From Pseudarthrobacter sp. ATCC 49987 (GTDB taxonomy: Bacteria; Actinomycetota; Actinomycetes; Actinomycetales; Micrococcaceae): a stretch of DNA of 64,000 nucleotides. The notes under the pieces were generated by a model. The model was not told the origin of the DNA, did not search any database, and was given only the letters and a program-made list of their open reading frames with translations. Below are positions 44,270-53,419 of the stretch, one piece after another (the stretch's first letter is position 1; each line of letters starts with the position of its first letter). A program made the position numbers and the translations under genes. The stretch is taken from the NCBI RefSeq assembly GCF_009928425.1, contig NZ_JAABNS010000001.1, positions 124,001 to 188,000 of the forward strand. The letters are read 5' to 3'.

Positions 44270-45952
44270 GTGTCGGTCATGCGCGCAAAGAAGGGAAACG
44301 CCAGTACCCGGCCCGCCGCCGGCGCCTCACCACCGGCAAAAGCCGCACGACGCCGTCGCACCATTGCCGCCGCCATGTCAGTCCTCGTCCTCCTGCTGTT
44401 CGCCGTGGTTCCGTCCGGTCAGGGGCCGTCCGCGGCGCCCGCGCAGGGCATTTCGAAGATCAAGCACGTGGTGATCATCATGCAGGAGAACCGCTCGTTT
44501 GACAGCTACTTCGGGACCTTCCCCGGGGCTGACGGGATCGCGATGCAGAACGGGGTGCCAACGGCGTGCCTTCCGGATCCGGGACACAACGGCTGCGCCA
44601 GGCCGTTCCACAATTCCGCCGACAGCAACGCCGGGGGTCCGCACAGCCATGCTGACGAGGTTGCGGACGCCGACAACGGTGCCATGGATGGTTTTGTTGC
44701 CCAGGCCGAAAAGGGCCTCGCCGGCTGCAAACCGGCGGACACTAACTGTCACTACGGCTCGAAACAGACCGACGTGATGGGTTACCACGACGGACGTGAC
44801 CTGCCCAACTACTGGGCCTACGCAAATAACTTCACCCTCCAGGACCACATGTTCGCGGCTGCAGCGTCCTGGAGCCTGCCGGCCCACCTGTACCTGGTCT
44901 CGGAATGGTCAGCCAAATGTGCCAGGGCGGGCGACCCCTCGTCCTGTGTCAACGCCCTGCAGAATCCCGCCGCAGGTCCGGACCCGGAGATGATCCGCGG
45001 CACCCTGATCGGCAAATGCCAGGCAGGCCTCGATCTCCGGCCGTGCCGGGACGCCCTGGAAGCCGCGGGTATCAGCCCGGATCTCGCCGCGGACATTGAC
45101 CGGCTCATCAGCGCCAGCTGCAAACCCACCGATTCCTATCCCACGTGCCAGGCCGCCGTTGACGCCGCCCCGGTCCCGGAGGACCTGAAAAAGAAACTCA
45201 CCGTGGCCGCCAAGAAACTTGAACTGCCCGACTACGCCTGGACGGACCTGACCTACCTGCTCCACCAACAGCACATCCCCTGGGCCTACTACGTCTTCGA
45301 CGGCACCGAACCCGACTGCCGCGACGACACCGCCACCTGCGCCCCGGTGAAGCAGAACGCCAAAACGCCCGGCCTGTGGAATCCCCTCCTGTACTTCGAC
45401 ACCGTCAAGGAGGACGGCGAACTGGGCAACATCCAGTCCCAGAAGAACTTCTACGACGCGGCCCGCCAAGGCACCCTCCCTGCCGTTAGCTGGGTGGCGC
45501 CAACAGACAAGGTCAGCGAGCATGCCCCCGCCAAAATCAGCACCGGCCAGGCCTACGTTGCCGGGCTTGTCAACGCCATTATGAACGGCCCCGACTGGAA
45601 CAGCACCGCCATATTCCTTACGTGGGACGACTGGGGCGGATTCTACGACCACGTGCCGCCGCCCGTGGCCGACGCCAACGGCTACGGCTTCCGCGTCCCG
45701 GGCCTGGTCATCAGCCCCTATGCCAAAAAGGGCTATATCGACCACCAGACGCTGAGCCACGACGCCTACATCAAGTTCATCGAGGACGATTTCCTGCACG
45801 GCCAGCGGCTCGATCCGGCCACCGACGGCCGCCCCGACGCCCGCCCCGGCGTCCGTGAAAACAACCCGCTCCTGGGCGACCTGCCCAGAGCCTTCGACTT
45901 CAACCAGGCACCCCTGCCGCCGCTCATCCTGACGAACGCTGCCACCTACTGA
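44270..45952 (+). CDS. Exported phospholipase C/acid phosphatase-like phosphoesterase
   Basis: A 560-residue exported enzyme with a signal helix (about 33-50). It has the family opening [26 protein letters not shown], then [50 protein letters not shown], and [34 protein letters not shown]. These hold the metal ligands of bacterial phospholipase C and AcpA. A Cys-rich insert (about 215-300) is unusual. It is likely secreted and acts on phospholipids or phosphate esters. AAGG precedes the GTG start. Confidence 0.9.
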   Translation: MSVMRAKKGNASTRPAAGASPPAKAARRRRTIAAAMSVLVLLLFAVVPSGQGPSAAPAQGISKIKHVVIIMQENRSFDSYFGTFPGADGIAMQNGVPTACLPDPGHNGCARPFHNSADSNAGGPHSHADEVADADNGAMDGFVAQAEKGLAGCKPADTNCHYGSKQTDVMGYHDGRDLPNYWAYANNFTLQDHMFAAAASWSLPAHLYLVSEWSAKCARAGDPSSCVNALQNPAAGPDPEMIRGTLIGKCQAGLDLRPCRDALEAAGISPDLAADIDRLISASCKPTDSYPTCQAAVDAAPVPEDLKKKLTVAAKKLELPDYAWTDLTYLLHQQHIPWAYYVFDGTEPDCRDDTATCAPVKQNAKTPGLWNPLLYFDTVKEDGELGNIQSQKNFYDAARQGTLPAVSWVAPTDKVSEHAPAKISTGQAYVAGLVNAIMNGPDWNSTAIFLTWDDWGGFYDHVPPPVADANGYGFRVPGLVISPYAKKGYIDHQTLSHDAYIKFIEDDFLHGQRLDPATDGRPDARPGVRENNPLLGDLPRAFDFNQAPLPPLILTNAATY

Positions 45953-45997
45953 CGCGCCGCAGAGGGCCGTCGGCAGCGGGGTTCATTGCCAGCGCAG

Positions 45998-46399
45998 CTA
46001 CGCGGACCCGCCGGGATGCGCGTCCCTGAGGGCCGGAGGCGTTGCGCCCTGGATGACCCAGCGGTTGCCGTCCGGGTCGGCGAAGTAGGCAAACAGCACT
46101 CCACCCATGTCCTGGACGTCACTGATATCAGCACCACGGCCCAGGAGTTCGGCGCGCGCAGCAGCTATGTCGGGTACGACGAGCTGCAGCCCTTCGAGGC
46201 TGCCCGGCGTCATGCCCGTCATTCCGGTGCCTATGACGATCGACGCAGCCGAACTTGGCGGTGTCAGCTGCACCACCCTCATCCCGGGGATGTACTCGAC
46301 ATCGTGGTCAAGGACAAAGCCCAGCTTCTCGGTATAGAACGACTTGGACCGGTCGACATCCGCGACGGGTACCTGCACAACTTCAAGGCGCATTTCCAT
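45998..46399 (-). CDS. VOC-family protein
   Basis: A 133-residue VOC protein starting MEMRLEVVQVPVADVDRSKSFYTEKLGFVLDHDV and ending FAYFADPDGNRWVIQ, both typical strands of the fold. Reaction unknown. A second in-frame Met two codons on has better spacing to AAGG, so the start is uncertain by two residues. Confidence 0.87.
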   Translation of the reverse strand: MEMRLEVVQVPVADVDRSKSFYTEKLGFVLDHDVEYIPGMRVVQLTPPSSAASIVIGTGMTGMTPGSLEGLQLVVPDIAAARAELLGRGADISDVQDMGGVLFAYFADPDGNRWVIQGATPPALRDAHPGGSA

Positions 46400-46450
46400 G
46401 CGCCTTACAGTACCGCCGCCCGACCAGGTGCTGCTGGACGGCCCCGGCAC

Positions 46451-46468
46451 TTCTTAAGCCTTTCTTAA
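46451..46468 (+). promoter_or_regulatory. Direct repeat, probable response-regulator site
   Basis: TTCTTAA occurs twice with an 11-base period (46451-46457 and 46462-46468), one helical turn, as is usual for OmpR/PhoB-type regulators binding as head-to-tail dimers. It lies 65 bp upstream of the PAP2 gene that opens an operon containing an OmpR-type regulator, so autoregulation is likely. Confidence 0.5.
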
Positions 46469-46532
46469 CGGCCGCACGGGAGAGTGGAAGCAGGCGCCGC
46501 ACAGCGCCCTTGCCCCGACCCCGTAGGACTCC

Positions 46533-47342
46533 ATGCCTGGACCAGCCCCAGTTAACCGCGTGACAGCACCCCGGAACCCCGCCGGCACACATCCGGCTGC
46601 AGGCCTGCAGTTCTGGGCCATCCCGCAGGCCCGCCACTGGCTGCTGTGGGGCGCGCTGCTGTCCGCGGCAGTCCTCACGCTCGGCCTGACGGCACAGCTT
46701 GTGCCCGGTGGCAGCGCGGCCGAACTCGTCGCGGACCAGGACCTCAGCCAGCACCATGCCGCGCTCCTGACCGGGGTGGCCATGGTCCTGAACGTGGTGT
46801 TCGGCCCAGCGGCCGGCGTGGTTCTCGTTGCCGCCGTCGCGCTTTATCTCTGGGTGGTCCGCCGCTCGTTGGTGAAGGCTGTCGCGTTCGGCCTCGTCGC
46901 CTGCTCCGGCTGGGTGGCCAGTGAGTTCTTCAAGCTCATCATCGCCCGCCAGCGGCCCAACCCGGCCCTGCTGTTCGATCCGCTCTCGCCCGAAACGGGC
47001 TCCAACAGCTTCCCAAGCGGGCACGTTTCCTTTGCGGTCGCGCTGGGATTTGCGCTGTACTTCCTGGCCCGCGGAACCCGCTGGGCCAAGGTCACCGCCG
47101 TCGCTGCCGTGCTGCTGGCCCTGGTGGTGGCCTGGTCGCGGCTGTATATCGGGGTCCACTATCCCACCGACGTGGCTGCCTCGTTCCTCGCGGCGAGTGC
47201 AGCAGTGCTGCTGCTTGCAGGGCTGTGGAACCGTTTCGCTCCGCGCATCCTGGACCGCCTGCCGGCCGCAGCCTCGCCCCGTTTAACCGGTTCAACTGGC
47301 TCAACCGGCTCCACCCGATCCACCCGATCCACCCGATCCTAA
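46533..47342 (+). CDS. PAP2-family lipid phosphatase
   Basis: A 269-residue membrane phosphatase with about six helices and the full PAP2 signature: KLIIARQRP, PSGH in SNSFPSGHVSF, and SRLYIGVHYPTD. It probably dephosphorylates undecaprenyl diphosphate or phosphatidate at the outer face. The C-terminus is a Ser/Thr/Gly/Arg repeat produced by a 9-base tandem repeat. It is first in an operon with DedA, a response regulator and a sensor kinase. The start could also be a GTG nine codons further in. Confidence 0.9.
   Translation: MPGPAPVNRVTAPRNPAGTHPAAGLQFWAIPQARHWLLWGALLSAAVLTLGLTAQLVPGGSAAELVADQDLSQHHAALLTGVAMVLNVVFGPAAGVVLVAAVALYLWVVRRSLVKAVAFGLVACSGWVASEFFKLIIARQRPNPALLFDPLSPETGSNSFPSGHVSFAVALGFALYFLARGTRWAKVTAVAAVLLALVVAWSRLYIGVHYPTDVAASFLAASAAVLLLAGLWNRFAPRILDRLPAAASPRLTGSTGSTGSTRSTRSTRS
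47311..47337 (+). repeat. Tandem repeat, 3 x CCACCCGAT
   Basis: Three exact 9-base units at the 3' end of the PAP2 gene encode STR repeats. The unit keeps the frame, so copy-number change would only lengthen or shorten the tail. Confidence 0.85.
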
Positions 47343-47352
47343 GGACGTGACC

Positions 47353-48093
47353 ATGCACGGCATCTACGCTTCAGGACTCGCCCCGGCACTATCGGCCGCG
47401 GCCGGGACCCCGTCCCTCCTTGACCCCGCGAGCCTGCTCGAGGGCCTCGGCCCGGCCGCGCTCGGCGTCATCTCCCTGATGGTGTTCATTGAGTCCGGAG
47501 TGCTGTTCCCCTTCCTGCCCGGCGATTCGCTGCTCTTCACCGCGGGCCTGCTGCATGAGCAACTCCAGCTAACGCTTCCGGTGCTCATCGGCGTCGTCAC
47601 CGCCGCCGCGGTGGCCGGCGACCAGATCGGCTACATGATCGGACGCAAGTACGGCCGCCGGTGGTTCAAGGACGACGCACGGATCCTCAAGACAGCGCAC
47701 CTGAGCACCACGGAGGATTTCTTCCGCCGCCACGGAGGTGCCGCCGTCGTGCTGGCCCGTTTCGTGCCCATGGTCCGGACGTTCGCTCCCCTCAGCGCCG
47801 GCATCGCCCGCTATGAGTACAAGTCCTTCACGCTCTGGAACGTCGCCGGTGCGCTGGCCTGGGGCTCGTCCGTGACACTGCTGGGGACGTGGCTGGGCCA
47901 CTATGAGATCGTCGCCAAGAACATCGACGTTATCGCCGTCTTTATGGTCCTCGCCTCCGTCCTGCCGTGGGGCATCCAGCTCCTGAAACGCCGGCGCCAG
48001 AACCGCAGCGGCGCTGCCGAACCCGAAGCCGAGCTCAGCGACGACACAGCGGGCGAACTGCCGGCGGAAGGCATGGCACGGGAGAATAGCTGA
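47353..48093 (+). CDS. DedA-family membrane protein
   Basis: A 246-residue DedA protein: VFIESGVLFPFLPGDSLLFTAGLL, GDQIGYMIGRKYGRRWF and FFRRHGGAAVVLARFVPMVRTFAPLSAGI are the hallmark segments. DedA proteins flip lipid carriers, including undecaprenyl phosphate, across the membrane. Pairing with a PAP2 phosphatase fits C55 lipid recycling. AAGGA precedes the ATG. Confidence 0.92.
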   Translation: MHGIYASGLAPALSAAAGTPSLLDPASLLEGLGPAALGVISLMVFIESGVLFPFLPGDSLLFTAGLLHEQLQLTLPVLIGVVTAAAVAGDQIGYMIGRKYGRRWFKDDARILKTAHLSTTEDFFRRHGGAAVVLARFVPMVRTFAPLSAGIARYEYKSFTLWNVAGALAWGSSVTLLGTWLGHYEIVAKNIDVIAVFMVLASVLPWGIQLLKRRRQNRSGAAEPEAELSDDTAGELPAEGMARENS

Positions 48094-48094
48094 C

Positions 48095-48769
48095 ATGACA
48101 ACCGCTGACGGCCGGCCGTCCCTGCTCCTGGTGGAGGACGACGTCGTCCTCGGACCGCTGATCGCAGAACTGCTGGAACCGGACTACCGGATCCGGCTGG
48201 CCAGCAACGGCCAGGACGGCCTGCACCTGGCGCTGACCCAGGGGTGGGACGTGATGGTGATCGACCGTGGCCTGCCCCTGATGGACGGCATCGCGCTGAT
48301 CACCGCGCTGAGGTCCAAGGGGGTTTCGACGCCGATCCTGATCCTCACGGCCCTTGGGGCCACGGATGAAAAGGTCAGGGGGCTCGATGCGGGCGCCAAT
48401 GACTACATGACCAAACCGTTCGACGCTGGCGAACTCGCGGCCCGCCTGCGCGCCCTGACGCGCACCTTCACGCCGGCCACGGCGCCTGTGAGCATCGGAG
48501 ACTGGGACTTCGATCCGGCGTCGCGTTCCGTGCGTTCGATCTACGGGCAACTGGTGTCCCTCACAGCCAAGGAGGCCGAGCTGCTGGCCGCCCTGGCCGC
48601 CGAACCGGGCAGGGTTTTCACCCGGGAAGAACTGCTTGGCGAACATTTCCAGGCCGCCGACCAGCCCGGCCTGATCGACACGTATGTGCACCACCTCCGA
48701 AGGAAGATTTCCAAGGCCGTGGTCCGAACGGTCCACGGCGTCGGCTACCAGATCGGCGATGCCCCATGA
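48095..48769 (+). CDS. OmpR/PhoB-type response regulator
   Basis: A 224-residue regulator. The receiver carries the phospho-acceptor Asp57 (VMVIDRGLP), acidic pair E14-D15-D16 and the Lys in YMTKPF. A C-terminal winged helix (about 130-222) ends LIDTYVHHLRRKISKAVVRTVHGVGYQI. It begins one base after the DedA stop and overlaps the kinase gene by four bases. It probably binds the direct repeat upstream of the operon. Confidence 0.94.
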   Translation: MTTADGRPSLLLVEDDVVLGPLIAELLEPDYRIRLASNGQDGLHLALTQGWDVMVIDRGLPLMDGIALITALRSKGVSTPILILTALGATDEKVRGLDAGANDYMTKPFDAGELAARLRALTRTFTPATAPVSIGDWDFDPASRSVRSIYGQLVSLTAKEAELLAALAAEPGRVFTREELLGEHFQAADQPGLIDTYVHHLRRKISKAVVRTVHGVGYQIGDAP

Positions 48770-49764
48770 ATCGGATGCCCTCCGCGGCAGGCGAACCGGA
48801 CCGGGACACGCTCCGGCGGGCCTCGCTCAAAGTCGCTGTACGGATCAGCGCCGCCTGCGCGGTGCTGGTCCTTTGCCTCCTCGCTGCGGCGACCGTTTAC
48901 CTGATGAACAAGCTGGCGCACCCGGACCTGCCAGGTTCCGCGGCGGCCGGGGAGGCTTACACCTATCTCGATTCCAGGGACCTGATCGAGGCGATGATCA
49001 TCGCCGGGGTGGCCGGCATCGTGCTGGCCGGGGCCGTCGGGTGGCTCAGCGCGCGCAGCGCCATCCGGCCGCTGGGGGAGGCGCTGGCCTTGCAGCGGCG
49101 GTTCGTCCAGGATGCCAGCCATGAACTGCGCACACCCCTGGCCATCCTGGACGCGCGCATCCAGCTCGCCCAGCGCGATGCCATCCCCGACTCCAAACCT
49201 GGCCGGGCCCTGGGCAAGATCCGGGAAGATGCGGCCACCCTGACCGGGATCGTCAACGAACTACTGCTCGCGGCAACCGGGGCCGCACCGGATCCCGCCG
49301 CGGAACCGGTGGAGCTGGCCGACGTCGCCGGGTCCGTTACTGAAAGCCTGCAGGACCTTGCGGCCCGGCAGGACATTCGTCTCTCCTTCTCCGACGGCGG
49401 CCAGCCGCTGGCCCGCATCGACCGGAGCTCCCTGCGGCGGGCCGTGCTCGCCCTGGCGGACAATGCCCTGGCCCACACGCGGTCCGGCGGGAGCATCACC
49501 ATCAGCACAGGAATCGAGGGCGACCAGGCGGTTGTCTGCGTGGCGGACACGGGATCCGGAATCACTGGCGTGGACCAGGCCCGGATTTTTGACCGTTTCG
49601 TCAGGACCCCCAGCCCGGATGGAACCCGGGGCCAGCGAAGCTTCGGCATCGGCCTGGCGCTGGTCCGTGAAATCGCGTCGGCCGCCGGCGGCACTGTCGA
49701 GGTGGCCAGGACCGGGCCCGAGGGTACGGCGATGAAAATCAGGCTTCCGCTGGCCCGGCACTGA
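48766..49764 (+). CDS. Sensor histidine kinase
   Basis: A 332-residue membrane kinase. Two membrane helices (about 24-46 and 76-95) flank a very short outer loop of about 30 residues. The phospho-accepting His119 is in DASHELRTPL, and the ATPase domain has DNALAHT, VADTGSGI and GIGLALVREIA. The tiny sensor loop suggests that it senses a membrane state, in line with lipid-acting genes upstream. Confidence 0.93.
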   Translation: MNRMPSAAGEPDRDTLRRASLKVAVRISAACAVLVLCLLAAATVYLMNKLAHPDLPGSAAAGEAYTYLDSRDLIEAMIIAGVAGIVLAGAVGWLSARSAIRPLGEALALQRRFVQDASHELRTPLAILDARIQLAQRDAIPDSKPGRALGKIREDAATLTGIVNELLLAATGAAPDPAAEPVELADVAGSVTESLQDLAARQDIRLSFSDGGQPLARIDRSSLRRAVLALADNALAHTRSGGSITISTGIEGDQAVVCVADTGSGITGVDQARIFDRFVRTPSPDGTRGQRSFGIGLALVREIASAAGGTVEVARTGPEGTAMKIRLPLARH

Positions 49765-49801
49765 GAGCGGCCGGCGGTCCGGCGGGAAGCCGGTTGTATT
49801 G

Positions 49802-49826
49802 TGGTGGCGGCGTAACTGCGCCACCA
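49802..49826. terminator. Inverted repeat between sensor kinase and GPP34 gene
   Basis: TGGTGGCG and CGCCACCA form 8-bp arms with a 9-base loop, 38 bases past the kinase stop. There is no T tract. It may end the kinase operon or act in the leader of the next gene. Confidence 0.4.
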
Positions 49827-49833
49827 TGACGGT

Positions 49834-50598
49834 ATGGATGCTGAAAAAACTACGGCAGCGGAGCTGAACCTTCCCCAGGCCTTCCTCCTACTGGCAACGA
49901 ACGACAAAGACGGCAAACCTCAGGTGCCGGTGTTTGCACTCAGGACCACCTTGGCGGGGGCCATTTTGGCCGAGCTGGACCTGGTCGGTGCCATCGGACT
50001 GCAAGGTAAGCACGTCCGGACTACCGGCGCCGCCCCGCAAACGGACCTCCAGCACGAGCTGGAGATCATCCGTCACAAATCACGCCCCCACACGCCCAAG
50101 CGGTGGGTCTCCATGCTGGAGGGCCGCGCCGAAGTGCAGCGTGTCTACGAGGGGATGGCGGAACTGGGCATCGTGGAACATGTCGGCGAAAAGCGCCTGG
50201 GTCGGTTCCGGACAGTGCGGTACCCGGAGAAGGACCACGCTCCGGAGGCAGCGCTCCTGAAAAAGATCGAGGTGGCACTCAGTGGTGCGCCGTCCGATTC
50301 CGGGGCGTCTGATACTAAGGCGCCTGATGCTGGGCCAGTGTTTGACGCCGGGACGCCTGACACCGGGACGCCTGACGACGCGAAGCCTGACGCCAAGAAG
50401 CCCGAATCCCAAGCTACCGACGAAAGGACCACAGCGCTGATCGCCCTGCTTCATGCGGCCGGGCTGCTGGGCAAGCTCTTCCCGGCGGCAGACAGAAGCC
50501 GCACGGGGGAGTTGGCGAAGGAATATTGGCCAGCCCGCGCGGTGGAGGACGAACTTCGGATGATCAGGCTGGCGGAGGAAGAAACCGCAACTTTGTGA
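49834..50598 (+). CDS. GPP34 (GOLPH3/Vps74)-family protein
   Basis: A 254-residue protein with the GPP34 fold pattern: ELNLPQAFLLLATNDKDGKP, LAGAILAELDLVGAI, and MAELGIVEHVGEKRLGRFRTVRYPEKD, then a C-terminal LIALLHAAGLLGKLFP. Eukaryotic members bind PI4P and Golgi enzymes; actinobacterial members are uncharacterised. An inserted low-complexity stretch (about 152-190) is rich in DAG/TPD/DAKKP units, probably a flexible loop unique to this copy. A strong terminator follows. Confidence 0.87.
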   Translation: MDAEKTTAAELNLPQAFLLLATNDKDGKPQVPVFALRTTLAGAILAELDLVGAIGLQGKHVRTTGAAPQTDLQHELEIIRHKSRPHTPKRWVSMLEGRAEVQRVYEGMAELGIVEHVGEKRLGRFRTVRYPEKDHAPEAALLKKIEVALSGAPSDSGASDTKAPDAGPVFDAGTPDTGTPDDAKPDAKKPESQATDERTTALIALLHAAGLLGKLFPAADRSRTGELAKEYWPARAVEDELRMIRLAEEETATL

Positions 50599-50652
50599 TG
50601 CTGCCGGGAATCGCCAGGCGGGCGTCGCTGTACGGCGTGCCGTCCGCGGAGA

Positions 50653-50692
50653 CCAAAGAACGCCCCGGCAACTCGCCGGAGGCGTTCTTTGG
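50653..50692. terminator. Bidirectional terminator
   Basis: CCAAAGAACGCC (50653-50664) pairs perfectly with GGCGTTCTTTGG (50681-50692), with a further CCGG/CCGG pairing inside. AT-rich outer ends give A and T tracts on either strand. It lies between convergent genes and should stop both. Confidence 0.85.
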
Positions 50693-50702
50693 CTGAGCTG
50701 GG

Positions 50703-51731
50703 CTACTTGGCCGGGGTGACGGTGGCCTCATAGGTGATGATTTCGGTGCCGTTGCCCTCTTCGCCGTTGTCGGGGGCCACCTTCATGGTGAGGTGGTCGC
50801 CGTCGGCGGTCATTTTGAACGGGTTGCGGGTGGCCACGTGCCCGGCGGTGGACCACTGCTGGAAGGGAACGTCGCGGACCACGCTGCGGGACTTAAGGTC
50901 GATCATTGCCATGCCGCCGAGTTCGTAGTTGGCGCCGGTGCCGCCGGCCGCCGGGGTCTGCGGGAGGTTGGTGATGCCGCCGCAGAGCATCTTGGAGTTG
51001 GGCACGTACTGGCAGTCCTGGTAGTCGATGAAGAAGTTCGGGTTCTCCCAGGTCGCGAGCTGCTTGCCGCGCAGATCCCATTCGGCGAAGCGGCGCGAGC
51101 CCCAGGTGTTGCCGACCAAGTGGCCGGTCTGCTTGTCCACTACTATGCCGCCAAAGTGGTCCTTCACTTCAAACTGCTTGTGCACGTCCAAGGTGTCCGC
51201 ATTCACCCGGTAGATGATGGCGCTGCTGTTGGGCCGGTACTGGGCAACGGGGACCCAGACGTTGGTGCCGTCGAAGTCGATACCGCCCGGGTGGTACATG
51301 TCGCCCTCGCCCAGAATGATGTCCTTCTGGAGGTTCCCGGCCTTGTCCATGACGAACAGGTGGCCGATGCCCTTCCCGGGCGTGCGGTCAAAGCCGTCCT
51401 GCGGGACCGGGAACTTTGTGGTCGGTTCGATGATCTGAACGGCCGAGAGGAAAATGTGGTCCTCACTGAAGGCGATTCCCTCGGTGTGGTACGTGGGAAA
51501 GTTCAGGTTCAGTTTGCCGGTCTGCTGCCAGGCCGTGTTCCGGTCCACGCCTTCGAAGGCTTCGGCCAGGGCTGTGTTGCCTTCGTGGTGTGTGCCGGAG
51601 CCGGCGTCGAATCCGCCGTCCCGATCAGAGTTGCCTGCGGCCTGGGCGGCGGCGGTGCCGCCGATCGCGGAGGCGGCCAGGATGATGGCTGCGGCGGCCG
51701 TGAGGATGGTTCGGGTGCGGGTCGTGCTCAT
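50703..51731 (-). CDS. Exported DUF6454-family protein
   Basis: A 342-residue secreted protein. The signal peptide (residues 1-32, cleaving near AAAQAAG) is followed by a beta-propeller-like body with repeats of the form HTEGIAFSEDHIFLS, HPGGIDFDGTNVWVPVA and FGGIVVDKQTGHLVGNTWG. The family is uncharacterised and looks like strictosidine-synthase or SMP-30-type propellers. GAGAGG lies nine bases before the ATG. Confidence 0.85.
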   Translation of the reverse strand: MSTTRTRTILTAAAAIILAASAIGGTAAAQAAGNSDRDGGFDAGSGTHHEGNTALAEAFEGVDRNTAWQQTGKLNLNFPTYHTEGIAFSEDHIFLSAVQIIEPTTKFPVPQDGFDRTPGKGIGHLFVMDKAGNLQKDIILGEGDMYHPGGIDFDGTNVWVPVAQYRPNSSAIIYRVNADTLDVHKQFEVKDHFGGIVVDKQTGHLVGNTWGSRRFAEWDLRGKQLATWENPNFFIDYQDCQYVPNSKMLCGGITNLPQTPAAGGTGANYELGGMAMIDLKSRSVVRDVPFQQWSTAGHVATRNPFKMTADGDHLTMKVAPDNGEEGNGTEIITYEATVTPAK

Positions 51732-51866
51732 GGGGGAGCCTCTCAAAGGTTGGATCTCGACAGGACCCCGCCAAACTACTTAGTGGTCATGAACCGTTCG
51801 TGGAGGGCTAGTGAACGGCAGGCGGGGCGCCGGCTACACGAACGCCCGCGCATGCACCGGAGAGCC

Positions 51867-53201
51867 CTACGCCGAGCCCGGCGGGACTTTCAAGGGCTCG
51901 ACCCGGCCCAGGACGAAGAGGTAATTCGCGGCGCCAACCAGCGAGATGATTCCGATGACCGCGAGCGGTGCCACGAAGGATCCCGTCTGGTCTACCAATA
52001 CGCCGATCAGGATGGGAGTGAAGATGCCCGCCAGATTGGAGGCGAAGTTCTGGACGCCGCCAATGGATCCCACATGCCGGGAGCTCGGGGCGACGTCCGC
52101 AGGCAGTGACCAAATCCCGGTTGCGGCGACGGTGAGGCTGGAATAGGCCAGTGACAGTAAGGCCAGAGCCATCCATGCCTCCGGAACCACTGCGGCGAAC
52201 ATGATGACCGAACCGCCGATCAAGCCGCCGGAGATGGCTGCTTTGCGAACCCGGGTCACCGAGGCGCCACGCTGCACGGCGCGGTCGGCAAGGTAGCCGG
52301 CCGACCAGCCGAAGGCCACCGCGCAGATGCCGGGGATGGCTCCAAAGACGCCGAGTTTGAGCAGGTCGAAGCCTCGCTCCTTCACGAGGTAGCTCGGGAA
52401 GAAAGTGATAAAGAAGTAAATGGCGCTGTTCAGGCAAAAGAAGCCAAACATCATGCTGAGAATCGTTCGGTATTTGAACAGCGCCCGCCACGGGAGCTTC
52501 GCTGCGCCCTCGTTGTCGCTTGCTTCGCTCCGGGCGCCACCTTCCCGGATGTAGGCCAGTTCCTCGGCATTCGCCCCCGGGTGCTCCTCGGGACTGCGAT
52601 AGGACTTCCACCACACTGCAGCCCAGATGAGACCGGCCACGCCGATGATAATGAAGACCGCGTGCCACGAGGTGAACGCGACGATCAGAGTGATGATCGG
52701 AAGCGCGATGACTGCGCCCACGCGGGACCCGGAATCCCAGATGCTCGTGGCAAGGGCCCGCTCCCGAACGGGAAACCAGACAGCCACCACCTTGGCTGCG
52801 GTGCTGGGGGCCGGGCTTTCACCGACGCCAAGCAGGAACCGGGCGGCGAACAACGACCAAAAATTCTGCGAAACGGCGGTCATGATAGTGAAGACGGACC
52901 ACCATACGGCTGCGAGCGAGAAGGATTTCCGCGGGCCGACCTTGTCGACGTACCAGCCGGCTGCCAGTTGGCAGAAGTCGTAGGCCCAGAAGAAGGCAGC
53001 GAAGATCATGCCCTGCTGCGTTGCCGAGAGCTGGAAGTCTTTGCCCATGAACGGCAACGCCACACTGAGGCTGGAGCGGTCCAGATAGTTGATGCTGAGC
53101 CCAATGAACGCGAGCCAGATGATCATCCAGCGCCTGCGGGATCTGGTGCGGGGAACCGTGGGGGAAGGCGTGGGTGTGTGCGTGCTGGCCATGGCAGCCA
53201 T
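51867..53201 (-). CDS. MFS transporter, anion:cation symporter family (sugar acid)
   Basis: A 444-residue MFS protein with 12 helices. RRRWMIIWLAFIGLSINYLDRSSLSVALPFM and GWYVDKVGPRKSFSLAAVWWSVFT match glucarate/galactonate-type proton symporters. It should import a sugar acid for the dehydratase locus next door. It is divergent from a GntR/FCD regulator. Its upstream region shares TATATGATTA with the promoter of the dehydratase operon. GGAGA precedes the ATG. Confidence 0.92.
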   Translation of the reverse strand: MAAMASTHTPTPSPTVPRTRSRRRWMIIWLAFIGLSINYLDRSSLSVALPFMGKDFQLSATQQGMIFAAFFWAYDFCQLAAGWYVDKVGPRKSFSLAAVWWSVFTIMTAVSQNFWSLFAARFLLGVGESPAPSTAAKVVAVWFPVRERALATSIWDSGSRVGAVIALPIITLIVAFTSWHAVFIIIGVAGLIWAAVWWKSYRSPEEHPGANAEELAYIREGGARSEASDNEGAAKLPWRALFKYRTILSMMFGFFCLNSAIYFFITFFPSYLVKERGFDLLKLGVFGAIPGICAVAFGWSAGYLADRAVQRGASVTRVRKAAISGGLIGGSVIMFAAVVPEAWMALALLSLAYSSLTVAATGIWSLPADVAPSSRHVGSIGGVQNFASNLAGIFTPILIGVLVDQTGSFVAPLAVIGIISLVGAANYLFVLGRVEPLKVPPGSA

Positions 53202-53297
53202 ACGGTCTCCTTTGACGTAACGAGGCTCTGGAAGCCTGGGCACCAGGACGGGGAAACGCGAAGGGAAGCCTCCGCCAAATCCATATCGAAATCTGGC

Positions 53298-53307
53298 TAA
53301 TCATATA
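53298..53307 (-). promoter_or_regulatory. Shared TATATGATTA promoter/operator core, MFS gene
   Basis: Read on the minus strand, TATATGATTA precedes the MFS gene by about 97 bases, in the same form as at 54217-54226. It probably combines the -10 element with part of the operator of the adjacent GntR regulator. The -35 is weak. Confidence 0.45.
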
Positions 53308-53419
53308 GAGGTGCGAGCCAGGCCACATCCCGGCGGACTCCCTTTAGACACATACCCCAAGGGCCGTGCCTTATGATTCCCACAGCGACTCCGTTCAACC
53401 AGCACAAAGAGGTAACCGC

